Shown here: positions 17,951 to 26,603 of the stretch, in pieces | Position numbering within the stretch: position 1 is the stretch's first letter | Layout: each line of letters begins with the position of its first letter | Origin: Azospirillum brasilense | GTDB lineage: Bacteria > Pseudomonadota > Alphaproteobacteria > Azospirillales > Azospirillaceae | NCBI RefSeq assembly: GCF_003349955.1 | Contig: NZ_QLKQ01000006.1 | Span: 62,001-126,000, forward strand | Reading direction: 5' to 3' | DNA: 64,000 nucleotides | Notes under the pieces: generated by a model | Told to the model about the DNA's origin: nothing | The model's database searches: none | Seen by the model: the letters and a program-made list of their open reading frames with translations, nothing else | Made by a program: the position numbers and the translations under genes

Positions 17951-18054
17951 TTCCCTACGGCCATATGGTTCCCTACGGGCATCGCGTCTTCAGGTGTGCG
18001 GGCCATGGGGACACCGCCCATCCAGCGCATCGCCCTTCCGGGTCCCGCGAAGCA

Positions 18055-18828
18055 TCACGGGCCGAGGAGGTCCTCGACGCTGGCGAACGGCAGGATTCGG
18101 CCGACGCCGCGCAGTCCGCGCAGGGTCGGACGCTCAAGCTCGAGGCGCAGGCGGTCGACCTGCCCATTGGGCACCGCAACGAAGAGTCCCCCCGGGGGCT
18201 GGCCGGCGGTCTTGAAGACGTCGCTCAACCGAACCAAAGCCTTGGTCGCCTTGCCGGCGCTGGTCTCGATCTCGTACAGGCGGAAGGGCTGGCCGGCGCG
18301 CAGCACGACGACGTCGACCTGGGCGAGGCTCCGGTCGGCCGCTGCGTCTCCCAGATTGGGGAGAGTGCCGGTCAGGCGATGTTGCAGGCCAGGATGTCGA
18401 CCACGATCGCCCCGCGGCAGGAAGACGGTATCGCCTTTCAGCAGATGGAAGCCGGCCAGCAGTCCTTGGAGGCGTTCGTGGCGCGACAGCGGGCGGGGCG
18501 CGCCAGGGGCGGCCGTTGGGGCCCCGGTGCCCGCCAACGAGATCGCGCGAATGAGAGAGCCCGGTTGCACCTCGATGTCCGCGTAGCGTCCGCTTCGAGC
18601 CGGCGGTAGAAGCTTGGCGCGCAACTCGTTGGCGATCTGCTGCGTCCGTTTCCCGGCGCGGTGGGGAGCGTGAGTGGCTGCCAGCATCTCGGCGAGGCGG
18701 TTGGCATGAAGCCAGCTTCCGAGGTGGCTCGGATGGCGCAGCAGGGACAGAGCATCGCCGACGAGGGAACCCGGACGATGGCGGGCGGAGGCGTGTGCGG
18801 CAGCGATCGGGGCGAAGGGAAGAAGCAT
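18055..18828 (-). CDS. Plasmid-borne protein, possible PD-(D/E)XK-like fold
   Basis: A 257-residue protein I cannot assign. The N-terminal half is helical and basic. The C-terminal half has a pattern of alternating strands: QVDVVVLRAGQPFRLYEIETS, then KATKALVRLSDVFKTAGQ. The spacing (Asp, hydrophobic strand, then E-x-E followed by Lys) recalls replication-relaxation and other PD-(D/E)XK-like plasmid proteins, but the canonical ExK is not exact. The ATG at 18828 has GGAGACC upstream; longer readings to 19107 lack a binding site and overlap the divergent promoter. It lies upstream of kfrA on the same strand. Confidence 0.55.
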   Translation of the reverse strand: MLLPFAPIAAAHASARHRPGSLVGDALSLLRHPSHLGSWLHANRLAEMLAATHAPHRAGKRTQQIANELRAKLLPPARSGRYADIEVQPGSLIRAISLAGTGAPTAAPGAPRPLSRHERLQGLLAGFHLLKGDTVFLPRGDRGRHPGLQHRLTGTLPNLGDAAADRSLAQVDVVVLRAGQPFRLYEIETSAGKATKALVRLSDVFKTAGQPPGGLFVAVPNGQVDRLRLELERPTLRGLRGVGRILPFASVEDLLGP

Positions 18829-18986
18829 GGCGGTCTCCGTGCCCATGTCGGTGCCCGGCGGAATGCCGGCGGCGGGGCAAGGGAGCAGGGCAACGAGAGC
18901 CGGATGGCCGCCGGAAGCTTCTATGCCGGATCGGCCTCGAGGATCGCCACTCCTACACGCGGCGGCCGCGCGTCGCATGAACCCCG

Positions 18987-19019
18987 GCGGGACCGCACAG
19001 TTTCTGGGAACTGTCCCGC
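18987..19019. promoter_or_regulatory. Nested inverted repeat in a divergent promoter region
   Basis: GCGGGAC at 18987-18993 pairs with GTCCCGC at 19013-19019, and inside it ACAGTT at 18997-19002 pairs with AACTGT at 19009-19014. It lies in the 277-bp gap between two divergent genes, so it is a plausible operator controlling one or both. Confidence 0.5.
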
Positions 19020-19105
19020 GGGCATGCCCCCATATGACCGTCAGCCTCCGGGTCTTGACCGCGCCGATCCACGGATCGGCCGCCGTCATCACGACAGGAG
19101 GTTCC

Positions 19106-19666
19106 ATGCGCGTCGTCTACATCCGCTCCCGCGCCTGCCCGATGTCGGCGCCGGCCGACCTGCCCGACGAGCATGCCACGATCACCGGCGCCCTCGTCCT
19201 GTACGACAGCAGCGCCGATCAGGCTGGTCTCGAATTCCTGCTCGCGACCCTCGCCGAAGGCGACGATCTGCTCGTTCCAGGCGTTCGGGATCTCGGCGAC
19301 ACTGCCGATGCGGCGCTGGCGTCGTTGCGCCGTGCGGCGGAAGCTGGAGTGCGCGTCACCCTGCTGCGGGACGGGCTCGACAGTGGCGTCGTACTGCAGG
19401 TCGCCGCTCTTCTCGAAGCTCTGTCGGACAACGGCGATACGCGGTCGCGACCGCGCACGGAGTTCCGCGCCTACGTCCGGGCAACGCCGGGGCGCGTTTC
19501 CGAGATCGTCGCTCTGTCCGCGGCCGGCGTCGTGGTTCGGGAGATCGCAACGATCGTCGGGTTTTCCGTCAGCACGGTCATGCGCGTCCGGCGCGCCCAT
19601 CGGGGCGTCCCGCGCGCGCCCTGGCCCGTCGACGGCCTCGTCGAGTGCCTGGGCAACGCCGACTGA
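19106..19666 (+). CDS. Resolvase-like protein with degenerate catalytic N-terminus
   Basis: A 186-residue protein with the overall layout of a small serine recombinase: an N-terminal strand MRVVYIRSRA, a mid-section GLEFLLATLAEGDDLLVPGVRDLGDT that matches the resolvase helix and loop (normally ending in a DRLGR motif), and a C-terminal helix-turn-helix (EIATIVGFSVSTVMRVRRAHRG). The catalytic serine expected in the first strand (YARVST type) is not in place, and DRLGR is replaced by RDLGD, so it is probably not an active recombinase. It may be a DNA-binding regulator or multimer-resolution relic. The ATG at 19106 follows ACAGGAGG. The gene at 19692 follows in the same direction. Confidence 0.6.
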   Translation: MRVVYIRSRACPMSAPADLPDEHATITGALVLYDSSADQAGLEFLLATLAEGDDLLVPGVRDLGDTADAALASLRRAAEAGVRVTLLRDGLDSGVVLQVAALLEALSDNGDTRSRPRTEFRAYVRATPGRVSEIVALSAAGVVVREIATIVGFSVSTVMRVRRAHRGVPRAPWPVDGLVECLGNAD

Positions 19667-19691
19667 TCCTCACCACCGGGAGGGACACCCG

Positions 19692-19940
19692 ATGAAGCCG
19701 AACCGCTGCATTCTGATTCACCTCGATGGCCCCCGCTCGGCGAAGACCATCACCGTGTCGCTCGAGCGGATCATTGTCCTCGTCAACAGCTTCACGGCGG
19801 ATGGGCTCTACGATTCCAGTGAGCGGCTCGACCGCTCACTGACCCGTGCGGAAGCGATCGCGACCATTTGCGCCGCCTATCGAAGCCCGGACTTCCTCGC
19901 CCTGACCTCTCAGGATCAGGCGGGGATCCTCTGGCGCTAG
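19692..19940 (+). CDS. Small hypothetical protein
   Basis: An 82-residue protein of unknown role with no recognised motif: a short N-terminal strand (CILIHLDGPRSAKTITVSLE) and helical C-terminus (AEAIATICAAYRSPDFL). The ATG at 19692 has GGGAGGGA at a suitable distance, and it follows the resolvase-like gene by 25 nt, suggesting one transcript. Confidence 0.5.
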   Translation: MKPNRCILIHLDGPRSAKTITVSLERIIVLVNSFTADGLYDSSERLDRSLTRAEAIATICAAYRSPDFLALTSQDQAGILWR

Positions 19941-20372
19941 GCCCTGTGCGCCTCGGGGCCCCTGTAGACCGGTGGTCCGAACTGCGAAGGCCGCCGTCGC
20001 TGCGACCGGGAGTGGGCCGGACGGCGGCGCAGCAAGCCCTTCCCGTTGTTCACGATCCGACGCTGCGAGGTTCGGGCGACGCCGGCCGACCTCGCGTCTC
20101 TCGGACAGGGTTTCCAGCCTCAGTCCCTCGGCTGGATAAGACCCCGGAAAGCCTCTTCGCAACCCATTGAATTTCCTGGTCTTCGCGGATGGTCAATAAG
20201 TCTTCGACCATCGCGCCATCCTCCCCCAAACCCCCTCCTTGTTCCGCCTTCGGCGGGCGACCTGCGGTCGCCAATAATAGGGGTGTCCTCTAACCCCAAA
20301 GTCCTCGAGCTCAATACGTCCTAGGCAATGAAAAATGGCGTAGATGCAATGAGTTAGCGGTCGATTTTGGTC

Positions 20373-20448
20373 GCTATTGCAACATCCGGGGGGCGGCTTG
20401 AAGGGCTTATGCGACATTTCGGGGGAGTTATTGCGACATCCTGGGGGC
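20373..20448. repeat. Iterons upstream of rep, putative origin of replication
   Basis: Three related direct repeats of about 20 bp with core TATTGCGACATCC followed by a G-run: at about 20375 (GCAACAT variant), 20409 and 20429. The cores are 32 and 22 bp apart, that is about three and two helical turns. They sit about 70 bp upstream of a Rep_3-type initiator gene, the classic iteron arrangement. The rest of the 575-bp gap from 19941 holds no gene; it contains a GC hairpin near 20242-20271. Confidence 0.75.
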
Positions 20449-20515
20449 TGGCGTTGTCTCGTTGCGCGCCGTCCCCATACTCGGCGGAGCACCTCAATCC
20501 GCTGGTGGGCATTCG

Positions 20516-21391
20516 ATGGCCGAGAAGTACCATGTCACCGGGAAGCCGCTCGATCTCACCACGGATCCGAGCTTTCCGAAGGCAATCGGCCTCGTCGAGA
20601 TGACGGGAGCCATGGGTTTGACCCTGGCCGATCGTCGCCTCTACAACGCCCTGCTGGCCAACGCCTACGAGACCATCCATCTCGAGCAAGAGCACACGAT
20701 TCGCCTGTCGGATCTGCGGCAGTTGTCCGCCGCCGCCGGCGCCACGCCCCACAAGCACAACGCGCGCATCAAGGACAGCCTCAAGCGCCTGAAGGGACAG
20801 GTGGTGGAGTTTAACGCGCTGGGGTCGGACAATTCCGATTGGACGCACATCACCAGCTTGCTGGGCGACATGAGGTTTTCCAAGGCAGCTGATGTTCTGT
20901 TCTACGAGTTTCCGAAAGCTCTACGTCCGCTGCTGGCCGATCCCAGCTTGTACGCGCGCATTCGCCTTGGAATCGTCTACAGGTTCCAGTCGAAGTACGC
21001 CCTGATCCTGTACGAAATCCTCCAGCGCCATGCCAGCCGGAAGAGAAAGGCGTGGACCTGGGAGGTCGACGTCGACGTTCTGCGCCGGCTTCTCGGCCTC
21101 GACACGCAGATGCCCAATTTCGGTGACGTCCTCCGCCGGGCGATCGAGCCGGCGGTGAGTGACATCAGCGCCCATGCCCCCTTCAATGTTACCGCCACGC
21201 TTCAACGGGCGGGGAAGGCCACGAAGGGGCGCGGCGGGAAGGTGACGGTGGTCGCCTTCCATGTCGTCAGAAAGCCTGCCGCAGGCGCGGTGGCGACAGG
21301 GGAGAGTGTGCCGATGGAGATCGACGCCGCCGCACCCATCGGCGCCGTCCCGGTCGCCGGGGGCGGCGTCCCCGGTTCGGGCGGCATGTGA
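20516..21391 (+). CDS. Plasmid replication initiator (Rep_3/RepB family)
   Basis: A 291-residue initiator with two winged-helix domains typical of iteron plasmids: the first includes LTLADRRLYNALLANAYE and the second IRLGIVYRFQSKYALILYEIL, the family's best conserved segment, then WEVDVDVLRRLLGLD. The C-terminus is Gly/Ala/Val-rich and probably disordered. It would bind the iterons upstream and load the helicase. On a chromosome it is a marker of an integrated plasmid and is presumably silenced or tolerated. The ATG at 20516 is preferred over a TTG at 20462 because family homology begins there. Confidence 0.85.
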   Translation: MAEKYHVTGKPLDLTTDPSFPKAIGLVEMTGAMGLTLADRRLYNALLANAYETIHLEQEHTIRLSDLRQLSAAAGATPHKHNARIKDSLKRLKGQVVEFNALGSDNSDWTHITSLLGDMRFSKAADVLFYEFPKALRPLLADPSLYARIRLGIVYRFQSKYALILYEILQRHASRKRKAWTWEVDVDVLRRLLGLDTQMPNFGDVLRRAIEPAVSDISAHAPFNVTATLQRAGKATKGRGGKVTVVAFHVVRKPAAGAVATGESVPMEIDAAAPIGAVPVAGGGVPGSGGM

Positions 21392-21574
21392 CGACCATTC
21401 CTCCCTCGTGTGTACCTCGCGCGCCGCGCCGTCAAGGTCCAGGACTCCATCGCCTGGACCATGGTTGCCGCCCTACCCATGTCTGCGCATTGGTCTTGGC
21501 GCGTCAACTCCTCGGGAGAGCCGTGCTCAACAGAATCGCAAGCAGCGTTGACTTGACGATGCCTTGTCGGAGGG

Positions 21575-22909
21575 TCACATCGCGAGCAACAGACGATGGA
21601 CGAGAAACAGGCCAATCCCGGCCACCCCTCCAACGATCGTGCCGTTGAGACGGATGAACTGCAGATCGCGCCCGACGTGAAGCTCCAGAAGGTTTGCCAT
21701 TCCCTTCGGATCCCATTTGCCAACGATGCCGGCGATGTGTTCGCCAACGTTCCCGCGGTGCTGGGCAACGCCGTCCCGAACCAGCGACTGCACGGCAGCG
21801 TTCAGGCGCCCTCGGAGTCCTTCGTCAGCACGCAGCCGCTCGGCGAGCCCGGCCAGCTGTTCCGCGGCGAGCGCGGCGACGTCTTCGCGGGAGTGCTCCA
21901 GTGATTGCACCAGCCGCTCCCGCAGCATGGACCATATGGCCTCGAAGTGCTGGTCGAAGTCGCGGTGCCCGATCATGTGTGTCCGGATGCCCTCCAGCTT
22001 TGCTGCCCATGCCTCATTCGCCTTGAGCTTCTGCACGTGCTCGAGGACGAGCGCGTGCAACTGGGGGCGGAGCGGCCGTGATGGATCCTTGACGTCCCGG
22101 AGTTTGCCTTCGACATCGTGTACGATGCCGTCAGCAATGGGCCCTGAAACGGTTCGAGCTATTGAACCGTCCATCAGCCATTTGGTATCCACGCCCAGCG
22201 CTTTGGCGACATATCCGTCAAAGCAGGAAGCCATGTAGGCGACGACCTTCGCGTTGACCTGCCGTTCGATTTCTCCCCTCTCGCTGCGGATCCAGTCCAG
22301 CGCCAAGTCAGCAACCTCGTCGACGATGTTGAGGTGTTCGCCCCGCTGGATGAGGGCCATGAGGACATCATCGGCCGTCGCAACGAGATCAATGTCGGCG
22401 ACAAGGGCCTTGACCTCGTTCCTGAGGCGCTCCTTCAGCACGGCGTCATCGAACGACGAGACCCACTGCGGCAGCAGGGTCGCCGCTTCGTCGGCCAGCA
22501 TCTGAGCGTTCTCAGGGCTGTCCAGCCACGCGGCGAATTGTCCGGGAAAATCGGCTTCCGCAGCCTTGCGTGCAATGTCGTCCGGGTCGATGAAGTGGTC
22601 CCGAACGAACCGGCCAAGGCTCCGGCCAATGCGGTCCTTGTTGTTCGGCAACAGCGCGACGTGTGGGATGGGCAGACCAAGCGGACGCCGGAAGAGGGCC
22701 ACGACAGCGAACCAGTCGGCGAGGCCGCCCACGGTCGCGGCCTCCGTGGCCGCCCTCGCCGCACCGAGGAAAAGGCCATCTCCGGGAACGAATGTCAGGC
22801 CGACGTAACCCGCCGCGGCCGCGGCCAGGGCTCCCGTGGCCACCATCTTCATTCGCCGCAGCGCCATTGGCTGCTCGTCCGGAAGTCCGTCTTCGATCAC
22901 CGCAACCAT
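21575..22909 (-). CDS. DUF445 domain membrane protein (YjiN-like)
   Basis: A 444-residue protein of the DUF445 family. An N-terminal helix (VATGALAAAAAGYVGLTFV) and a C-terminal helix (GVAGIGLFLVHRLLLA) frame a long helical region. The family signature ATVGGLADWFAVVALFRRPLGLPIPH occurs near residues 60-85, followed by NNKDRIGRSLGRFV. Function is unknown; members are inner-membrane anchored. The ATG at 22909 follows a purine-rich AAGAGAGAGA. It lies between the rep gene and the defence genes on the minus strand and has normal family length. Confidence 0.88.
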   Translation of the reverse strand: MVAVIEDGLPDEQPMALRRMKMVATGALAAAAAGYVGLTFVPGDGLFLGAARAATEAATVGGLADWFAVVALFRRPLGLPIPHVALLPNNKDRIGRSLGRFVRDHFIDPDDIARKAAEADFPGQFAAWLDSPENAQMLADEAATLLPQWVSSFDDAVLKERLRNEVKALVADIDLVATADDVLMALIQRGEHLNIVDEVADLALDWIRSERGEIERQVNAKVVAYMASCFDGYVAKALGVDTKWLMDGSIARTVSGPIADGIVHDVEGKLRDVKDPSRPLRPQLHALVLEHVQKLKANEAWAAKLEGIRTHMIGHRDFDQHFEAIWSMLRERLVQSLEHSREDVAALAAEQLAGLAERLRADEGLRGRLNAAVQSLVRDGVAQHRGNVGEHIAGIVGKWDPKGMANLLELHVGRDLQFIRLNGTIVGGVAGIGLFLVHRLLLAM

Positions 22910-23113
22910 CTATCTCTCTCTTGTTTCTCTATAATAAGTTGTGGATCACATTGCTGGTGCTAAAAGGGAGGCGCCTCCGCTCACTCGAAACGGCGAAGGT
23001 GGCTGCTGCCATCAGGGAAGGTTCTCATTCTGCGGGCTGGTATCCCGGTTCTCGAGCGCAACGACATCGTGACCATCTGAGAGGAGGGGTTCGGGCCAGA
23101 GTCTTTTTGACGC

Positions 23114-25435
23114 CTACTGGCCCTCCACGGAGGAAGCCATGGTCCAGGCACGGCGGAGGCGATCACGGCTGGCCGCGCGCAGCTTCTGTAGACCGGCGTC
23201 ACGGGCCATGGCGGTGATGGCGTCCTCGCCCGTGATGCCCTCGTCCTTCACGGCCCTCGCCAGGGCAACCAGCTCCGGCAAGGCAATCTCATCGACAGGC
23301 CGGGGCTCGTCCCCGGCCGGGCGTCGGAAGGACGGCCAACGGGTCTGGTCCGCGCCGGCAGGCCAGAAGAAGGCGCCGACCTCCTCCTGCACCATCGGGA
23401 AGCGAGCGCGGGCCAGAGTGACGACGCGGTCGCGGATCTTGGAACCTGTGCGAAGCCAGCCGTGCGCGCGAGCGATCCGGCGGGCGAGAACGTCGTCGCG
23501 GACCGGTCCCTCCACAGTGATGACGTGGTCGATCATCGCCTGGAGCGGGGCAGTGTACTCCCGGTCGAAGAAGGCGTCCGGGTTGACGGCGCGCACCACC
23601 GATCTCGGATCGGCCTCGCAGAACCGGCCATCCACGTCGGTTGGCGGTTCGGCGCTCGCGTTGCGGGCATAGGCCACGGATGGCTGCATCAGGTCGGAGC
23701 CCTGGAACAGGTCGTCGGCCGGACGATGTCCCGTGCCCTTGGGGTTCTGATCGTCTTGCCCGACGTCATCCGAGGGCGGCGCAACATTCTCCGCGTCCAC
23801 CGCGGCCTCGACGGTCGTCGTGCCGTCCGCTGCGGCCACCGCGTCCAGGGCGGCTTCCTCGAGCCGCCGGACCTCTTCCGCGCGCCGCGCGCGGCTCGCT
23901 TCCAGCAGGGCCGACAGGCGTGCATCGACCTTATCCAGCGCGCCGTCGTGATCGTGCCACCAGTCGGTCGACCAGATGCGGACGATCTCCCACCCCAAGC
24001 CGCGCAGGACCAGCTCGCGCAGCTTGTCGCGGTCGCGGGCGGTGGCGGACCGGTGGTAGGTCGCGCCGTCGCATTCGATCCCCGCAAGGAAGCGTCCGGG
24101 GGCGTCCGGGTCGACCACGCCCAGATCGATCCTGAAGGACGAGACGCCGATCTGAGGCTGAACCTGCCACCCGCGCGCGGCGAGCGCACGGGCCACGGCG
24201 TGCTCGAAGGGGCTCTCGTGTTCCCCCACGCTGCCGCGGACGGCCTCCGCCAACGCCCGCGGGCCACGCTCGGCGAACTCGAGGAAGTGCTTGAGGTCCC
24301 GGACGCCGAGCGCCGCCGTGCGACTGAGGTCGAACTGTTCCGGTCGCAGGCTGGAGAGGACGCGCAGTTCGTGCCGGGCGCGGGTGACGGCGACGTTCAG
24401 GCGCCGCTCGCCGCCGTCCCGGTTCATCGGGCCGAAGTTCATCGAGACCGCGCCGGTCAAGTCGGGGCCATAGGTGATGGAGAAGTACATGACGTCGCGC
24501 TCGTCGCCTTGAACGCTCTCCAGGTTCTTCACAAACACCGGTTCGACCGCGTCCTCGGCGAAATGCGGCTCGATCTCCGGCGCCTTCCGCCGTTCCTCGT
24601 CCAGCAGGTCCTCGATCAGCCGCTGCTGCTCGCTGTTGAAGGTCACCACGCCGACGGTCAGGCCGGCGGCGCGGAAGGCGGGGTCCTTCAGCCGTTCGAC
24701 CAGATGGGCGACAAGCGCCCGCGCTTCCGGCTTGTTGATGCGGGCGCCGCCCTTTTCGTAGGTGCCGTCGGCGACGAGATGCAGGCTGACTGCACGATCG
24801 TCGGTGACCGGCGATGGAAAGGTGACCAGCCCGCCCTCGTAGTAGCGGTGGTTGGAGAAGGCGATCAGGCTCTCGTGGCGGCTGCGGTAGTGCCAGTTCA
24901 GGCTGCGGGCCGGAAGGTTGGCTCCCAGGCACTCGTCGAGGATGCTTTCCAGGTCGCCGTCCACATCGCCGTCGTCATCCTCATCAGCCTCCGCGCGGTC
25001 GAAGAAGGAGGTCGGCGGGAGCTGCTTCGGATCCCCGACCATGACGACCTGTCGCCCCCGCGCGATGGCGCCGATCGCATCCCACACCGGGATCTGCGAG
25101 GCTTCGTCGAACACCACGACGTCGAACGGCGCGGTCTCGGCGGACAGGAATTGGGCGATCGACAGCGGGCTCATCAGCAGGCAGGGCGCCAGCTTCGTCA
25201 CCGCCGTCGGCAACCGGCCGATCAGTTCGCGCAGGGGCATATGGGCGCGCTTCTTCTGCATCTCGCGCCGGAGAATGCCCCATTCCGAACTCTTGCCGAC
25301 CGAGTCCTGGTCCGGCAGGCCGGCGCAGAGCCCCGCACGGATGTGGGCGCGGGTGAGGTCGGTGAAGCGTTTCAGACTTTTGGACATCCATTCCAGGAGG
25401 ATGCCAATCGAAAATGGCGAAAGAAAACGAGACAC
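23114..25435 (-). CDS. Helicase-nuclease 3' fragment: AAA core, Vsr-like nuclease, DUF3320 (Hhe-like)
   Basis: The C-terminal 773 residues of a DUF4011-class superfamily 1 helicase. Visible in order: Walker B (FDVVVFDEASQIPVWDAIGA), motif III (VMVGDPKQLPPTSFF), motif V/VI region (VTRARHELRVLSSLRP), a Vsr-like nuclease domain near residues 430-510 (AGIECDGATYHRSATARDRD, then GWEIVRIWSTDWWHD) and DUF3320 at the end. This layout matches Hhe-type anti-phage helicase-nucleases. The Walker A half is encoded by the fragment at 27175-29586. The start is a GTG read through sequence belonging to the junction; family homology resumes about ten codons later. Alone it cannot hydrolyse ATP. Confidence 0.85.
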   Translation of the reverse strand: MSRFLSPFSIGILLEWMSKSLKRFTDLTRAHIRAGLCAGLPDQDSVGKSSEWGILRREMQKKRAHMPLRELIGRLPTAVTKLAPCLLMSPLSIAQFLSAETAPFDVVVFDEASQIPVWDAIGAIARGRQVVMVGDPKQLPPTSFFDRAEADEDDDGDVDGDLESILDECLGANLPARSLNWHYRSRHESLIAFSNHRYYEGGLVTFPSPVTDDRAVSLHLVADGTYEKGGARINKPEARALVAHLVERLKDPAFRAAGLTVGVVTFNSEQQRLIEDLLDEERRKAPEIEPHFAEDAVEPVFVKNLESVQGDERDVMYFSITYGPDLTGAVSMNFGPMNRDGGERRLNVAVTRARHELRVLSSLRPEQFDLSRTAALGVRDLKHFLEFAERGPRALAEAVRGSVGEHESPFEHAVARALAARGWQVQPQIGVSSFRIDLGVVDPDAPGRFLAGIECDGATYHRSATARDRDKLRELVLRGLGWEIVRIWSTDWWHDHDGALDKVDARLSALLEASRARRAEEVRRLEEAALDAVAAADGTTTVEAAVDAENVAPPSDDVGQDDQNPKGTGHRPADDLFQGSDLMQPSVAYARNASAEPPTDVDGRFCEADPRSVVRAVNPDAFFDREYTAPLQAMIDHVITVEGPVRDDVLARRIARAHGWLRTGSKIRDRVVTLARARFPMVQEEVGAFFWPAGADQTRWPSFRRPAGDEPRPVDEIALPELVALARAVKDEGITGEDAITAMARDAGLQKLRAASRDRLRRAWTMASSVEGQ

Positions 25436-25562
25436 CGCGGAACTTGACTTTTTACGGCTTTCAAATTTCCTTTAGATTGTTCTGCTTTGCTTTTTGCGTC
25501 CGCTAATGCGGTGCATGGCGAGCTTCGGGCAGTCAGGTTTGACATGGGTTAAGGGAAGCAAG

Positions 25563-26603
25563 ATGCCGACCGTGTATCATATGGTTCATTATCGCCGTTT
25601 CGACCCTGGCAGCGCCGGCTTGCAAGGGGGCACGCTAGAAAGTCTGTGCCGCACTGCGCTTGGTCATGTGGACACCTCAGGAGTCGCTTTGTGGGAGCGG
25701 GCGCAAGACCGCTTCTTTGATTTGTCGGATGCGGCTGAACGGCAAGTCGTGCTGAACAAGGTGGCCGACCTCTCCAGCGCCGTGTTCGGTGAGATGTGTC
25801 TGTTCCAGAAACAGGATTTCCAGGCGCTTCTGGAAATGCAGACATCGAAGGTTCAGCTCTCCAACATAACCAAGGCCGAAATCTTTAACTTGGCAGAAAG
25901 GGCAGCTCCCAACAATTCAAAGTTCATTCGTGGGCTTTGCTACTGGCTTGTGATCGGAAATCATCTATTTTTTGTCAAAACTCAATCCATGACCGCAGAT
26001 ATCCTGAATGTCTACATGGATTGGCTTCTCAAGATTCGGACTTCGGCGTTGGATGTCAACGCCAGCTTTGCGCTTCAGGCTGAATTCGACCGGACGCAAG
26101 TGACGGGCGATATTGGCGACATCACCCGCCTGAAGGTCAGCGGGAAATCGGCGTCACCGATCATGGTAATGGCTGGGGATGAGCCGCCTCCAAAATCCGT
26201 CGCAACATCACGGACGGTGACCGACCGCGCGTTCTACACCGAGACGGCTCGCAAGGTCGCGGAAATCATATTCGGACGTGAACGAACTGATGCGCTGGTT
26301 GATAGCCTGGGGCCGAGCGAGTATCTGGCTGTGGAGGCCGCGGTAAAGGTGCGCGGCCGACGAACGGCCGAATCACGGGAAAAGCTGCGAAAGCTGGCGG
26401 AGGATCTTGCTGACCTGACCGACGATAAGGTGCAGATCGAGGGCAAGGACGGAAAGCTGTCGGATGAGGATGCGATCCTTCGAACGCGCATGCCCTTTAA
26501 CCAACCGCATGCTGGCAGCAGCATTCTTGAATTCGATAACGTGGCTGACCAACTCCAAGAGGTGTATTCTCGTTTTGTTCGCGATGGGAAGATAGAGGCC
26601 TGA
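25563..26603 (+). CDS. Unrecognised soluble protein A of a two-gene cassette
   Basis: A 346-residue protein that I do not recognise. It begins MPTVYHMVHYRRFD and appears mixed alpha/beta over residues 1-200, with a hydrophobic strand region GLCYWLVIGNHLFFVKTQSM; the last 100 residues are charged and helical (RKVAEIIFGRERTDALVDSL; REKLRKLAEDLADLTDD). There is no signal peptide or membrane helix. The ATG at 25563 follows AAGGGAAG. Its stop overlaps the start of the membrane protein gene (TGATG), so the two are translated together. GC content and codon use are visibly lower than in the flanking helicase fragments, pointing to separate acquisition. An analogy with soluble-plus-membrane defence pairs such as Kiwa is only structural. 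Confidence 0.7.
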   Translation: MPTVYHMVHYRRFDPGSAGLQGGTLESLCRTALGHVDTSGVALWERAQDRFFDLSDAAERQVVLNKVADLSSAVFGEMCLFQKQDFQALLEMQTSKVQLSNITKAEIFNLAERAAPNNSKFIRGLCYWLVIGNHLFFVKTQSMTADILNVYMDWLLKIRTSALDVNASFALQAEFDRTQVTGDIGDITRLKVSGKSASPIMVMAGDEPPPKSVATSRTVTDRAFYTETARKVAEIIFGRERTDALVDSLGPSEYLAVEAAVKVRGRRTAESREKLRKLAEDLADLTDDKVQIEGKDGKLSDEDAILRTRMPFNQPHAGSSILEFDNVADQLQEVYSRFVRDGKIEA

